Of a stretch of DNA of 13,055 nt, positions 6,605 to 13,055 are shown piece by piece. Numbering within the stretch: the first letter of the stretch is position 1; every line of letters starts with the position of its first letter. The stretch comes from RYN-433 sp036558265. Its GTDB lineage: Bacteria; Planctomycetota; Phycisphaerae; Tepidisphaerales; Tepidisphaeraceae. The notes beneath the pieces were generated by a model that did not search any database, had not been told where the DNA came from, and worked only from the letters and a program-made list of their open reading frames with translations. The translations under genes were made by a program, and so were the position numbers. The stretch covers positions 1 through 13,055 of the forward strand of contig DATBFY010000143.1 in the NCBI GenBank assembly GCA_036558265.1. The letters run 5' to 3'.

Positions 6605-6913
6605 TCACTTCGTCGCCGGCGTCAACGACAGGTCATTCGCAAACCACGTGCTGAACGCCCCGGTATAGATCCGCTTCCCGTCCCGCTCGACCGTTGCCCA
6701 GAGCACGTGATCGTGATACTGGCACGATTGCAGGAACACGTCGGCCTTGCCCTTGCCGCCGTGCAGGATGAGCTGCACCAGGTCGTCCTTCTGGCTGCCG
6801 CCCGAGGCCATCTTCTTATGAATCATGTCGCCAAAGCTGGTTTCCGACGGCTTGGACAACCACGCCCCCCCACCCAGGGCCAGCACCAGCACGAAGATCA
6901 ACAGCGTCTTCAT
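6605..6913 (-). CDS. Hypothetical small membrane-anchored or exported protein
   Basis: A 102-residue protein. ATG 6913 is chosen because GGAGG lies 4 bases upstream and because residues 1-19 (MKTLLIFVLVLALGGGAWL) form a clean signal peptide or anchor. The frame is open further upstream but lacks these features. The rest is a small soluble domain: SKPSETSFGDMIHKKM at 20-35, a Lys/Gly-rich middle, and a Trp/Phe-containing C-terminal half (about 70-95) that looks like a short beta domain. A single Cys at 64 could hold a disulfide only between subunits. I recall some likeness to small DUF4359-type proteins (NPS motif just after the anchor), but this is weak and no function is claimed. It is convergent with the flippase and divergent from ppdK, so probably monocistronic. 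Confidence 0.75.
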   Translation of the reverse strand: MKTLLIFVLVLALGGGAWLSKPSETSFGDMIHKKMASGGSQKDDLVQLILHGGKGKADVFLQSCQYHDHVLWATVERDGKRIYTGAFSTWFANDLSLTPATK

Positions 6914-6916
6914 AAC

Positions 6917-6944
6917 GCCTCCGTGTATTGGAGGCATCGTACCA
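6917..6944 (-). promoter_or_regulatory. Extended -10 promoter and Shine-Dalgarno-masking stem
   Basis: On the minus strand TGGTACGAT (6944-6936) matches an extended -10 (TGn then TACGAT) and would start RNA near 6929, leaving a 16-base leader containing GGAGG. GCCTCC (6935-6930) and GGAGGC (6922-6917) are perfect inverted arms around 7 bases. RNA that starts upstream would therefore pair its Shine-Dalgarno, while RNA from the predicted start would not contain the left arm. No -35 box seen. Confidence 0.3.
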
Positions 6945-6958
6945 CGCCGCCGATGGTG

Positions 6959-6980
6959 GGGCGGACATTCTTGTCTGCCC
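6959..6980. repeat. GGACATTCTTGTC-type hairpin repeat
   Basis: GGGCGGACA (6959-6967) and TGTCTGCCC (6972-6980) pair over 9 positions with one G-U, around the loop TTCT. GGACATTCTTGTCC words with GC-rich flanks are frequent dispersed repeats in planctomycete genomes and often give spurious peptides with FLSA or ILVCP strings; both occur here in overlapping frames. This is from memory, not a search. Confidence 0.45.
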
Positions 6981-7408
6981 AGGAACAAACTTCCTAATCG
7001 GAAGGATCCCGGCACTTCTGAACGGATCGGCGACGCGTTTAAGGGCTTTCGATCGCGCGAACCCAACAGGCCCGTCGCTCGTATTACCGATGAGCCCGCG
7101 GACGATTTCGCGCGCTCAGCAGACGGCGAAAGGGGAACGCGCGCCATGGGGGCCCGGCATCGTCACCTTCAACGACCGCTCACCGGAAAGTTGCGCACCC
7201 GTCCTTCGGTTCCATGTCGCTTTTCTCCGTTTCACGTCGGTTTCCAACGCTTTTTCGCACCCGACCGCCTTGCCACATTCACCGTAAGTCCCGCACTCGT
7301 CGTTCTTTGCACGAGGTCCACCTCCATCCAGTCCCCCGCGCACTTTATTCCCGCCCTCTCCCGCCAGAACCTGCCAAACTGCTCCAAACTGCACCCTCGC
7401 ACCGCCGG

Positions 7409-7530
7409 CGCAGAACGAACCCAGATGCCCCTTCGTGCTCTTCGTGGTCCTTCGTGGTTCATACTCCCGCGTCCCGCGCAAAACGAACCCAGTTTCCCCT
7501 CCGTGACCTCCGTGATCTCCGTGGTGAATC
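7409..7530. repeat. Two 54-bp CGTGG-rich repeat units, 68 bp apart
   Basis: Unit 1 (7409-7462) begins CGCAGAACGAACCC and ends in three CTTCGTG steps. Unit 2 (7477-7530) begins CGCAAAACGAACCC and ends in three CTCCGTG steps. Each tail is a roughly 9-base tandem (CTTCGTGCT, CTTCGTGGT ...; CTCCGTGAC, CTCCGTGAT ...). Such CTTCGTGG/CTCCGTGG strings are widespread intergenic repeats in planctomycetes and relatives, often mis-called as TTK/HEG-rich peptides on the other strand. Confidence 0.6.
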
Positions 7531-7559
7531 ACTCCGCTCGGGCGTGCCACAACCCTTGT

Positions 7560-7588
7560 TTGACACCCATTTTCCCCATTCCTATACT
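7560..7588 (+). promoter_or_regulatory. Near-consensus sigma70 promoter for ppdK
   Basis: A perfect -35 TTGACA (7560-7565) and -10 TATACT (7583-7588, 5 of 6) are separated by the optimal 17 bases, in an AT-richer island within GC-rich DNA. The start should be near 7595, giving a 5' UTR of about 135 bases before the ATG at 7731. This is by far the best promoter in the window. Confidence 0.75.
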
Positions 7589-7730
7589 GCCCGACTCTCA
7601 TTTTCGGGAGCACGCCTGCGCCGCCGCGCGAACCGTCGTGCGTCTCACGCGCCGCCCCCCGAAGCGTCCGACCGCGCGACAATCCACGGCCAACACCGGG
7701 AAAAAAACCACTCTGAGGAGAGTCATTTAC

Positions 7731-10472
7731 ATGTTCAAGCAATCCAGGAAGGTCAAGAAGGCCAAGCCCGCCGCCCGCGCCGCCGCCGGAAAAAGGGGCG
7801 CGGCCGCCAAGCGCGTCTATTACTTCGGCCCCGGCAAGACCGAGGGCCGCGCCGACATGAAGGACCTGCTCGGCGGCAAGGGGGCGAACCTCGCCGACAT
7901 GACCACCGCGGGCCTGCCCGTCCCCGCCGGATTCACGATCACCACCGAGACCTGCGGCGAGTACAACGACGCCGGCCAGCGGCTCCCCAAGGGGCTCATG
8001 GATGAGGTCCGCGCCAATCTCGCCAAGGTCGAGAAGGCCAGCGGCAAAAAGTTCGGCGACCCGAAGAACCCGCTCCTGGTCGCGTGTCGATCGGGCGCCA
8101 AGATGTCCATGCCGGGCATGATGGACACCGTCCTCAACATCGGCTTGAACGACACCGTCGTCGCCGGGATGGCTAAGCTCACGGGCAACGAGCGCTTCGC
8201 CTACGACAGCTATCGCCGACTGATCAACATGTTCGGGGACACCGTCATGGGCGTCGATCACCATCACTTCGAGACCGAGCTGTCGGCCGTCAAGAGCAAC
8301 CGCGGCGTCAAGCTCGACACCGAGCTCGACACCGAAGGCCTCAAGGAGGTCGTCGATCGCTACAAGAAGGTCTACCGCGACCACGTCGGCGAAGAGTTCC
8401 CCACCGACGGGTTCGTCCAGCTCGAGCACGCGATCGAGGCCGTCTTCAAGAGCTGGATGGGCGACCGCGCCATCCGATACCGCGAGATCAACGAGATCCG
8501 CGGCCTGCGCGGCACCGCCGTCAACGTCCAGACCATGGTCTTCGGCAACATGGGCGAGGACAGCGCGACCGGCGTCGCGTTCACCCGCAACCCCTCGACC
8601 GGCGAGAACGAGTTCTACGGCGAGTTCCTGGTGAACGCGCAGGGCGAGGACGTCGTCGCCGGCATTCGAACCCCGCTCGATTGCAAGACCGAGATGGCCA
8701 AGTGGAGCAAGAAGGCCTGGCAGGAGCTGCTCAAGGTCAAGGACCTGCTGGAGAAGCGTTACCGCGACGTGCAGGACTTCGAGTTCACGATCGAGAAGGG
8801 CAAGCTGTACATGCTCCAGACCCGCAACGGCAAGCGCACCACCCAGGCCGCCGTGCGCATCGCCGCCGACATGGTCAAGGAGAAGCTGATCGACAAGGCG
8901 ACCGCCGTCCTCCGCGTGGATCCGGCCAGCCTCGACCAGCTCCTGCATCCCACGTTCAACCCCAAGGCCGACCGGCACGTGATTGCCAAGGGCCTGCCCG
9001 CCTCGCCGGGCGCGGCGGTCGGCAAGGTGGCCTTCACCGCGGAAGAAGCCGAGCACCGCGTCGCCAACGGTGAGAAGATCATCCTCGTCCGCCGCGAGAC
9101 CGAGCCGGCCGACATCGGCGGCATGCACGTCTCCGAGGGCATTCTCACCAGCACCGGCGGCATGACCAGCCACGCGGCGGTGGTCGCCCGCGGCATGGGC
9201 ACGCCCTGCGTCGCCGGCGCCGGGGCGCTTCACATCGACCAGCACGCCAGGACGCTGGTCGTCAACGGCAAGACGTACGGCGACCAGGACTGGCTGTCGA
9301 TCGACGGCGGCACCGGCGACGTCATGGAAGGACAGGTCCCCACCCAGGAGGCCGAGCTCACCGGGCCGTTCAAGACGATCATGCAGTGGGCCGACGAGTT
9401 CCGCACGCTCAAGGTCCGCACGAACGCCGACACCCCGCACGATGCCGAGGTGGCGCGGGGCTTTGGCGCCGAGGGCATCGGCCTGACCCGCACCGAGCAC
9501 ATGTTCTTCGACCCCCAGCGCATCCACAACATGCGCGAGATGATCCTCGCCACCGACACCCCGGGGCGCAAGCAGGCGCTCGCCAAGCTCCTGCCCTATC
9601 AGAAGGAAGACTTCATCGGCATCTTCAAGGCCATGAAGGGTCTGCCGGTCACCATCCGCCTCCTGGATCCGCCGCTCCACGAGTTCCTGCCCCACAACGA
9701 GAAGGACCAGGCCGAGCTCGCCAAGTCCCTGGGCCTGTCGCTCGAACAGGTCAAGGCCCGCGTGCAGCAGTTGCACGAGGCCAACCCGATGCTCGGCCAC
9801 CGCGGCGACCGCCTCGCGGTGACCTACCCCGAGATCCTGGAGATGCAGGTGCGGGCGGTCATCGAGGCCGCCGTCGAGTGTAAGAAGCAGGGCATCAAGG
9901 TCCTGCCCGAGATCATGATCCCGCTCGCCGGCACCAAGGCCGAGCTGGACTTCCTCAAGAAGCACACGACCGAGACCGCCGACGCGGTGTTCAAGGAGAC
10001 CAAGACCAAGGTCGATTACCTCTACGGCACGATGATCGAGGTGCCCCGCGCGGCGGTGACGGCGGACGAGCTGGCGCAGACCGCCCAGTTCTTCAGCTTC
10101 GGCACCAACGACCTGACGCAGATGACCTTCGGCTACAGCCGCGACGACGCCGGCAGCTTCCTGCCCGAGTACGTCAAGAAGGAGATCCTGGAGCGCGACC
10201 CGTTCCAGAGCCTGGACACCGGCGGCGTCGGCAAGCTGGTGCGCATGGCCGTCCAGCTCGGCCGCCACACCCGCCCGGACCTGAAGTGCGGCATCTGCGG
10301 CGAGCACGGCGGCGACCCCCGCAGCGTCGAGTTCTGCCACAACGTCGGCCTGAACTACGTGAGCTGCAGCCCCTTCCGGGTCCCGATCGCCAGGCTGGCG
10401 GCAGCGCATGCCGCGATCAAGGAAAGCCAATCCGGCAAGTCGAACGGGAAGGCGAAGGCGAAGAAGAAGTAA
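7731..10472 (+). CDS. ppdK: Pyruvate, phosphate dikinase
   Basis: A 913-residue cytoplasmic enzyme interconverting pyruvate + ATP + Pi and phosphoenolpyruvate + AMP + PPi, in the gluconeogenic or glycolytic direction. The N-terminal ATP-grasp part shows GGKGANLADM, ACRSGAKMSMPGMMDT and TGNERFAYDSYRRL. The swivelling phosphohistidine domain has GGMTSHAAVVARG with catalytic His481. The C-terminal TIM barrel has GLTRTEHMFF, SFGTNDLTQMTFG and CGICGEHGGDP with catalytic Cys856. All key motifs are intact. ATG 7731 is preceded by GAGGAG at 7715-7720. The N-terminus carries about 28 extra Lys/Ala/Arg-rich residues before the usual VYYFGPGKTEG start, and the C-terminus a short Lys/Gly/Ser tail ending KAKAKKK. 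These explain the length over the typical 875-890. It is monocistronic by promoter and terminator. Confidence 0.98.
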   Translation: MFKQSRKVKKAKPAARAAAGKRGAAAKRVYYFGPGKTEGRADMKDLLGGKGANLADMTTAGLPVPAGFTITTETCGEYNDAGQRLPKGLMDEVRANLAKVEKASGKKFGDPKNPLLVACRSGAKMSMPGMMDTVLNIGLNDTVVAGMAKLTGNERFAYDSYRRLINMFGDTVMGVDHHHFETELSAVKSNRGVKLDTELDTEGLKEVVDRYKKVYRDHVGEEFPTDGFVQLEHAIEAVFKSWMGDRAIRYREINEIRGLRGTAVNVQTMVFGNMGEDSATGVAFTRNPSTGENEFYGEFLVNAQGEDVVAGIRTPLDCKTEMAKWSKKAWQELLKVKDLLEKRYRDVQDFEFTIEKGKLYMLQTRNGKRTTQAAVRIAADMVKEKLIDKATAVLRVDPASLDQLLHPTFNPKADRHVIAKGLPASPGAAVGKVAFTAEEAEHRVANGEKIILVRRETEPADIGGMHVSEGILTSTGGMTSHAAVVARGMGTPCVAGAGALHIDQHARTLVVNGKTYGDQDWLSIDGGTGDVMEGQVPTQEAELTGPFKTIMQWADEFRTLKVRTNADTPHDAEVARGFGAEGIGLTRTEHMFFDPQRIHNMREMILATDTPGRKQALAKLLPYQKEDFIGIFKAMKGLPVTIRLLDPPLHEFLPHNEKDQAELAKSLGLSLEQVKARVQQLHEANPMLGHRGDRLAVTYPEILEMQVRAVIEAAVECKKQGIKVLPEIMIPLAGTKAELDFLKKHTTETADAVFKETKTKVDYLYGTMIEVPRAAVTADELAQTAQFFSFGTNDLTQMTFGYSRDDAGSFLPEYVKKEILERDPFQSLDTGGVGKLVRMAVQLGRHTRPDLKCGICGEHGGDPRSVEFCHNVGLNYVSCSPFRVPIARLAAAHAAIKESQSGKSNGKAKAKKK

Positions 10473-10501
10473 AGGGCAATCATATCATCCAAAACCAACT
10501 G

Positions 10502-10530
10502 ACGGGCGACCAGCAATGGCCGCCCGTTTT
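10502..10530 (+). terminator. Intrinsic terminator of ppdK
   Basis: ACGGGCG (10502-10508) pairs perfectly with CGCCCGT (10521-10527). The stem is prolonged by CC/GG after one mismatch, and TTTT (10527-10530) follows. It lies 29 bases after the ppdK TAA and before the next gene, and is the clearest intrinsic terminator in the window. Confidence 0.75.
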
Positions 10531-10561
10531 CCGTTCGAAGCTCGTGCGACTCGCCCCACCC

Positions 10562-10589
10562 TTGCCCCGAATCCCGCCACCCCTATCGT
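10562..10589 (+). promoter_or_regulatory. Candidate promoter giving a leaderless GT39 mRNA
   Basis: TTGCCC (10562-10567) and TATCGT (10584-10589) are 16 bases apart. The expected start (about 10596-10598) coincides with the ATG at 10598. No Shine-Dalgarno precedes that ATG, which fits leaderless translation. The hexamers are only moderate matches. Confidence 0.3.
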
Positions 10590-10597
10590 ATCGGGCG

Positions 10598-12415
10598 ATG
10601 TCGCTACGCATCTGGATCGTCACTCTCCTTTGCGGCGCTTTGTACCTGGTGGGCAATGGCCGCACGTCACTCTGGGACCGCGACGAGCCGCGCTATGCGC
10701 AGGCGTCGCGGCAGATGCTGCAATCGGGCGACTGGGTTGTGCCCAGGCTGCTGGACGAGCCGCGGATCAACAAGCCGCCGCTGATCTACTGGTGCCAGGC
10801 CGCGTCGATGGCGGCGTTCGAGCGGGTCTGGCCGGACGATCGCCTGACGATCGAGGGACGGATGGAGCGGGACGCGGCAGCGGCGCGGTTCCCCTCGGCC
10901 GTGGCGATGGTGCTCACGCTGATCCTGATCGGCGTGGTCGTCTCGCGCCTGGCGGGTCCGGAGCGGGCGTTCTGGACGACGCTGGTCTTCGGCACCAGCG
11001 GCCTGGTGATCATGGCCGCCAAGATGTGCCTCACGGATGCCGTGCTGCTGCTGTTCGTGACGGCGGGGCAGTTCTGCGTGTACGCGATGTATCGTGGGCG
11101 AGGGACGTGGCCAATCGTGATTGCCTTCGCGATCGCGACGGGGCTCGGACTGCTGACCAAGGGGCCTGTCGTGCTCGGAGTTAACGGGATGACGCTGCTC
11201 GTGCTTGGCGTCCTGGGCGTCATCGATCGCCGGGTGGCACTGGCAAGCTCTCAGAGCTTGCCAGTGGCGAGCGCCCCGCCAGCGTCTGCCTCTCGTGTGA
11301 CGCTGGACTACCAGGCGCGCGATGGGCGGCCGGCGCGGCCTTGGCTCTCCAGTTTCATTAAGTTCATCGTCGCCCTCGCCATCATCCTCGCCATCGGCCT
11401 GCCGTGGGTTCTGACGATGAACCACCGCCTCCCCGGCGGGCTCGCGGGCACGTTCCGCCACGACGTCCTCCAGCGCATGACCCAGCCGCTCGAGCAGCAC
11501 AAGGGCCCGCCGGGTTATTACCTGCTCTTCTTCTTCGCCAGCTTCTTCCCGTGGAGCCTGTTGCTGCCAACGGCCATCGTGCTGGCCTGGCGCAATCGCC
11601 GCGAGCCGTTGATCCGCTTTGCCTTCGCCGCCGTGGTCGGCCCGTGGATCATGTTCGAGCTGATCCGCACCAAGCTGCCGCACTACGTGCTGCCGTGCTT
11701 CCCGTTCCTGGCGATCCTGACGGCCGATGCGATCGTCCGCGCGATCCGCGAGGAGCATGCGGAGTGGACGAAGCGCGGGTGGATGGTCGCCGTCGGCGTG
11801 TTCTGCGTGGTGCTGGCCCTCCTCGGCGCAGCCCCATGGGCGGCGACGGAAACGTTCTGGAAGATCCTGGCGGCCGTCGGTATCTCGCGATCATCGGTGC
11901 CAGGCCAGCCGCTGGGCTTTGACCGCCTGCCGTATCCGGCGATGACCGTCGTCTCGATCGTCGCCTGCGTCTTCGCCCTCGGGATCTTCGTCAACTTCGC
12001 CCGCAGACAGATCGCCCGCGCCGCCCTCTCGATGGCCGCCGCCATGTTCGCGCTGATCCCGCTGCTCTTCGCCTGGTATCTCCCCAGCGCCCGTTTCCTG
12101 CACCTGAGCGAAGAGGTCGGCGCCTATCTTCAATCCGTCGGCGCGACCACCAGGGGCGACGTCAGCGAGATCGATTACAAGGAGGACTCCCTCCCCTTCT
12201 ACCAGGGCGGCACGATCCGCCCCCAGCCGAAGAACGCGTACTTGGCCGCCGAGCCGCCCGAACACTGGCCCACCTACCTGACCATCACCCGCGAGATCTG
12301 GAACCAGACGCCCGACTCGGCCAAGGCGCACCTGGAGGTCTTGAAGACCTTCCGCGGCTGGGCGTACGCGGCCAAGGGACGTGTCGTGGATGTCATGGTG
12401 GTCCGCAAACGCTAG
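10598..12415 (+). CDS. GT39/ArnT-like membrane glycosyltransferase (PMT_2 domain)
   Basis: A 605-residue polytopic inner-membrane protein. After a first helix (about 4-20) comes the conserved acidic loop motif WDRDEPRYA (26-34), then SGDWVVPRL (43-51) and NKPPLIYW (58-65). These are hallmarks of ArnT/PMT-type enzymes that transfer a sugar from a polyprenyl-phosphate donor on the periplasmic side. LTKGP (186-190), FPWSLLLP (317-324) and KLPHYVLPCFPFLAIL (359-374) also match. The last ~110 residues form a soluble periplasmic-type domain. ATG 10598 is the first start after the ppdK terminator; the frame upstream overlaps ppdK. Residues about 212-250 are a repeat-derived insertion containing a perfect palindrome. 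Acceptor unknown: lipid A as for ArnT, or another surface glycan. The stop is 15 bases before the heptosyltransferase ATG. Confidence 0.9.
   Translation: MSLRIWIVTLLCGALYLVGNGRTSLWDRDEPRYAQASRQMLQSGDWVVPRLLDEPRINKPPLIYWCQAASMAAFERVWPDDRLTIEGRMERDAAAARFPSAVAMVLTLILIGVVVSRLAGPERAFWTTLVFGTSGLVIMAAKMCLTDAVLLLFVTAGQFCVYAMYRGRGTWPIVIAFAIATGLGLLTKGPVVLGVNGMTLLVLGVLGVIDRRVALASSQSLPVASAPPASASRVTLDYQARDGRPARPWLSSFIKFIVALAIILAIGLPWVLTMNHRLPGGLAGTFRHDVLQRMTQPLEQHKGPPGYYLLFFFASFFPWSLLLPTAIVLAWRNRREPLIRFAFAAVVGPWIMFELIRTKLPHYVLPCFPFLAILTADAIVRAIREEHAEWTKRGWMVAVGVFCVVLALLGAAPWAATETFWKILAAVGISRSSVPGQPLGFDRLPYPAMTVVSIVACVFALGIFVNFARRQIARAALSMAAAMFALIPLLFAWYLPSARFLHLSEEVGAYLQSVGATTRGDVSEIDYKEDSLPFYQGGTIRPQPKNAYLAAEPPEHWPTYLTITREIWNQTPDSAKAHLEVLKTFRGWAYAAKGRVVDVMVVRKR
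11238..11266. repeat. Perfect 13-bp inverted repeat inside the GT39 gene
   Basis: CACTGGCAAGCTC (11238-11250) and GAGCTTGCCAGTG (11254-11266) are exact reverse complements around TCA. The element is in frame and encodes part of the loop ALASSQSLPVAS (about 214-225). I recall this CTGGCAAGCTC palindrome as a dispersed intergenic repeat in planctomycetes. Its flanks up to about 11340 encode a Ser/Ala/Pro/Arg-rich linker that seems to belong to the same insertion. Confidence 0.65.
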
Positions 12416-12418
12416 CGG

Positions 12419-12424
12419 TATACT
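12419..12424 (+). promoter_or_regulatory. TATACT -10 box just before the heptosyltransferase ATG
   Basis: TATACT lies in the 15-base gap after the GT39 stop. Its expected start, 7 bases downstream, is the A of the ATG at 12431, so the RNA would be leaderless. The -35 position falls in GT39 coding sequence and is poor (TGGTGG). Read-through from GT39 is also likely. Confidence 0.35.
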
Positions 12425-12430
12425 CCGCGC

Positions 12431-13055
12431 ATGCCGCCGTCCTCCCCGCCGCAGAAGATCCTCGTCGTTCAACCTTCCTGGGTCGGCGACGCCGTCATGG
12501 CCACCCCCACGCTCCGGGCGCTTCGCGGCCTCTACCCGCAGGCCGAGATCGCCTACCTCCTTCGCCGCTACGTCAAGCCGATCTACACCGGCATGCCCTG
12601 GGCTGACCGCCTCCTGACCTATCGCACGGGCAAGACCAAGGCCAAGGCCGGCAAGGGCCTGTTTGACCTGGCCGCGCGACTGCGCGCCGGCAAGTTCGAC
12701 ATGGCGGTCCTGTTGCCCAACTCATTCAAGACGGCGCTCCTGTGCAAGATGGCGGGGATCGACAAGGTGGTCGGTTACGACCGTGACGGCCGCGGCTTTC
12801 TGCTGTCGGACAAGCTGTTGCCGCCCAAGGATCGCGGCAAGTTCGTGCCGTTTCCGATCCTCCGCTACTACATGGCGATCCCGCAGTACCTGGGCTCGGC
12901 CGAGCGCGACCTGACCATGCAGCTCTTCGTCACCGAGAGCGAGCGCCGCGCGGCCAGCGACGTCTTTGCCCGCGCGGGGCTCGAGCCCGAGCTCCAGCGC
13001 CCGGCCGAGCGCGGCCAGCCGCCGCTGGTGCTGCTCAACCCCGGCGCGCAGTACG
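12431..13055 (+). CDS. waaF: WaaF-like lipopolysaccharide heptosyltransferase (GT9), 3' partial
   Basis: The first 208 residues of a GT9 enzyme; the frame is open at the window edge, so about 40% of the usual ~350 residues is missing. ILVVQPSWVGDAVMATPTL (10-28) is the acceptor-domain motif, with Asp20 in the place of the catalytic base of the WaaC/WaaF family. FDMAVLLPNSFKTALL (89-104) and AGIDKVVGYDRDGRGFLL (108-125) closely follow E. coli WaaF, and LLNPGAQY (201-208) is the beginning of the nucleotide-sugar binding half. The enzyme would add an ADP-heptose-derived or similar sugar to the LPS inner core on the cytoplasmic face of the inner membrane. ATG 12431 has no Shine-Dalgarno. Co-oriented 15 bases after the GT39 gene, hence probably the same operon. 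Exact donor specificity cannot be read from this part. Confidence 0.88.
   Translation, partial: MPPSSPPQKILVVQPSWVGDAVMATPTLRALRGLYPQAEIAYLLRRYVKPIYTGMPWADRLLTYRTGKTKAKAGKGLFDLAARLRAGKFDMAVLLPNSFKTALLCKMAGIDKVVGYDRDGRGFLLSDKLLPPKDRGKFVPFPILRYYMAIPQYLGSAERDLTMQLFVTESERRAASDVFARAGLEPELQRPAERGQPPLVLLNPGAQY

Larger units (their letters stand above)
6914..7730. other. Gene-free 0.8-kb spacer upstream of ppdK
   Basis: No credible gene here. The plus-strand frame that runs into ppdK is open through this region, but it shows ordinary C/T-rich spacer composition, repeat relics and no ribosome-binding site. Contents from left to right: promoter and leader of the small minus-strand gene; a GGACATTCTTGTC-type hairpin (6959-6980); about 400 bases in which I see nothing definite; two copies of a CGTGG-rich unit (7409-7530); the ppdK promoter (7560-7588); and a 5' UTR of about 135 bases. 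Confidence 0.6.

Noticed and set aside
7409..7530. Possible CRISPR array in the repeated units
   Set aside because: Only two units, with internal tandem tails and no regular unique spacers; no cas genes nearby.
6825..7730. Open extension of the ppdK frame upstream of ATG 7731
   Set aside because: It covers repeats, the ppdK promoter and another gene's start; the ribosome-binding site and homology begin at 7731.
6914..7730. Possible tRNA or small RNA gene in the 0.8-kb spacer
   Set aside because: No cloverleaf, TTCRANNC box or CCA end was seen; only repeats and a promoter for ppdK can be supported.
7116..10430. Very long open frame (1104 codons) on the minus strand opposite ppdK
   Set aside because: It is an antisense shadow of a GC-rich gene: composition is Asp/Val/Leu/Gly/Ala-biased without domains, and the plus strand carries every conserved ppdK motif.
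10286..10597. Open extension of the GT39 frame back into ppdK
   Set aside because: It overlaps the ppdK 3' end in another frame and spans the ppdK terminator; the first transmembrane helix starts right after ATG 10598.

Overview
The window is GC-rich (clearly above 60% by eye) and most likely comes from a planctomycete, probably of the Phycisphaerae/Tepidisphaerales type. This is inferred from four things together: a secreted protein ending in a PEP-CTERM tail with an Arg run, a PA14 plus multiheme cytochrome c fusion, gene starts that often lack a strong Shine-Dalgarno, and short dispersed repeats in and between genes that resemble those familiar from planctomycete genomes. No 16S, tRNA or CRISPR locus is present to confirm the taxonomy.

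Left part (1-3456, minus strand): a PEP-CTERM exported protein follows a membrane-anchored five-heme cytochrome c with an N-terminal PA14 domain. A weak terminator, a good sigma70-like promoter and a palindrome separate them, so they are probably separate transcription units. Two hairpins in tandem close the unit at the left edge.

Centre left (3457-6560, plus strand): a divergent spacer leads to a GT87-type polyprenol-phosphate-sugar-dependent glycosyltransferase, a 42-residue single-pass membrane protein, and a Wzx-like polysaccharide flippase. The close spacing suggests an operon. The flippase carries an in-frame repeat insertion in an early loop, and its stop codon lies inside one arm of an inverted repeat.

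Centre (6561-7730): a small minus-strand hypothetical membrane or exported protein, then about 0.8 kb without a gene that contains dispersed-repeat relics and a near-consensus promoter for the next gene.

Right part (7731-13055, plus strand): ppdK (pyruvate phosphate dikinase) with a clear intrinsic terminator, then a GT39/ArnT-like membrane glycosyltransferase and the 5' part of a WaaF-like heptosyltransferase (GT9), which runs off the window. The last two genes have TATA-like hexamers so close to their ATGs that leaderless mRNAs are plausible.

Working together: GT87, flippase, GT39 and GT9 form a cell-surface glycan (LPS or exopolysaccharide) assembly neighbourhood. The PEP-CTERM protein fits, because exosortase sorting is commonly linked to exopolysaccharide production. 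ppdK and the cytochrome are central and respiratory metabolism genes lying between them. I see no strong case for an entirely new defence or mobile system. The most unusual signal is that palindromic or REP-like repeats sit in frame inside soluble loops of two membrane-protein genes and form the 3' end of one of them.
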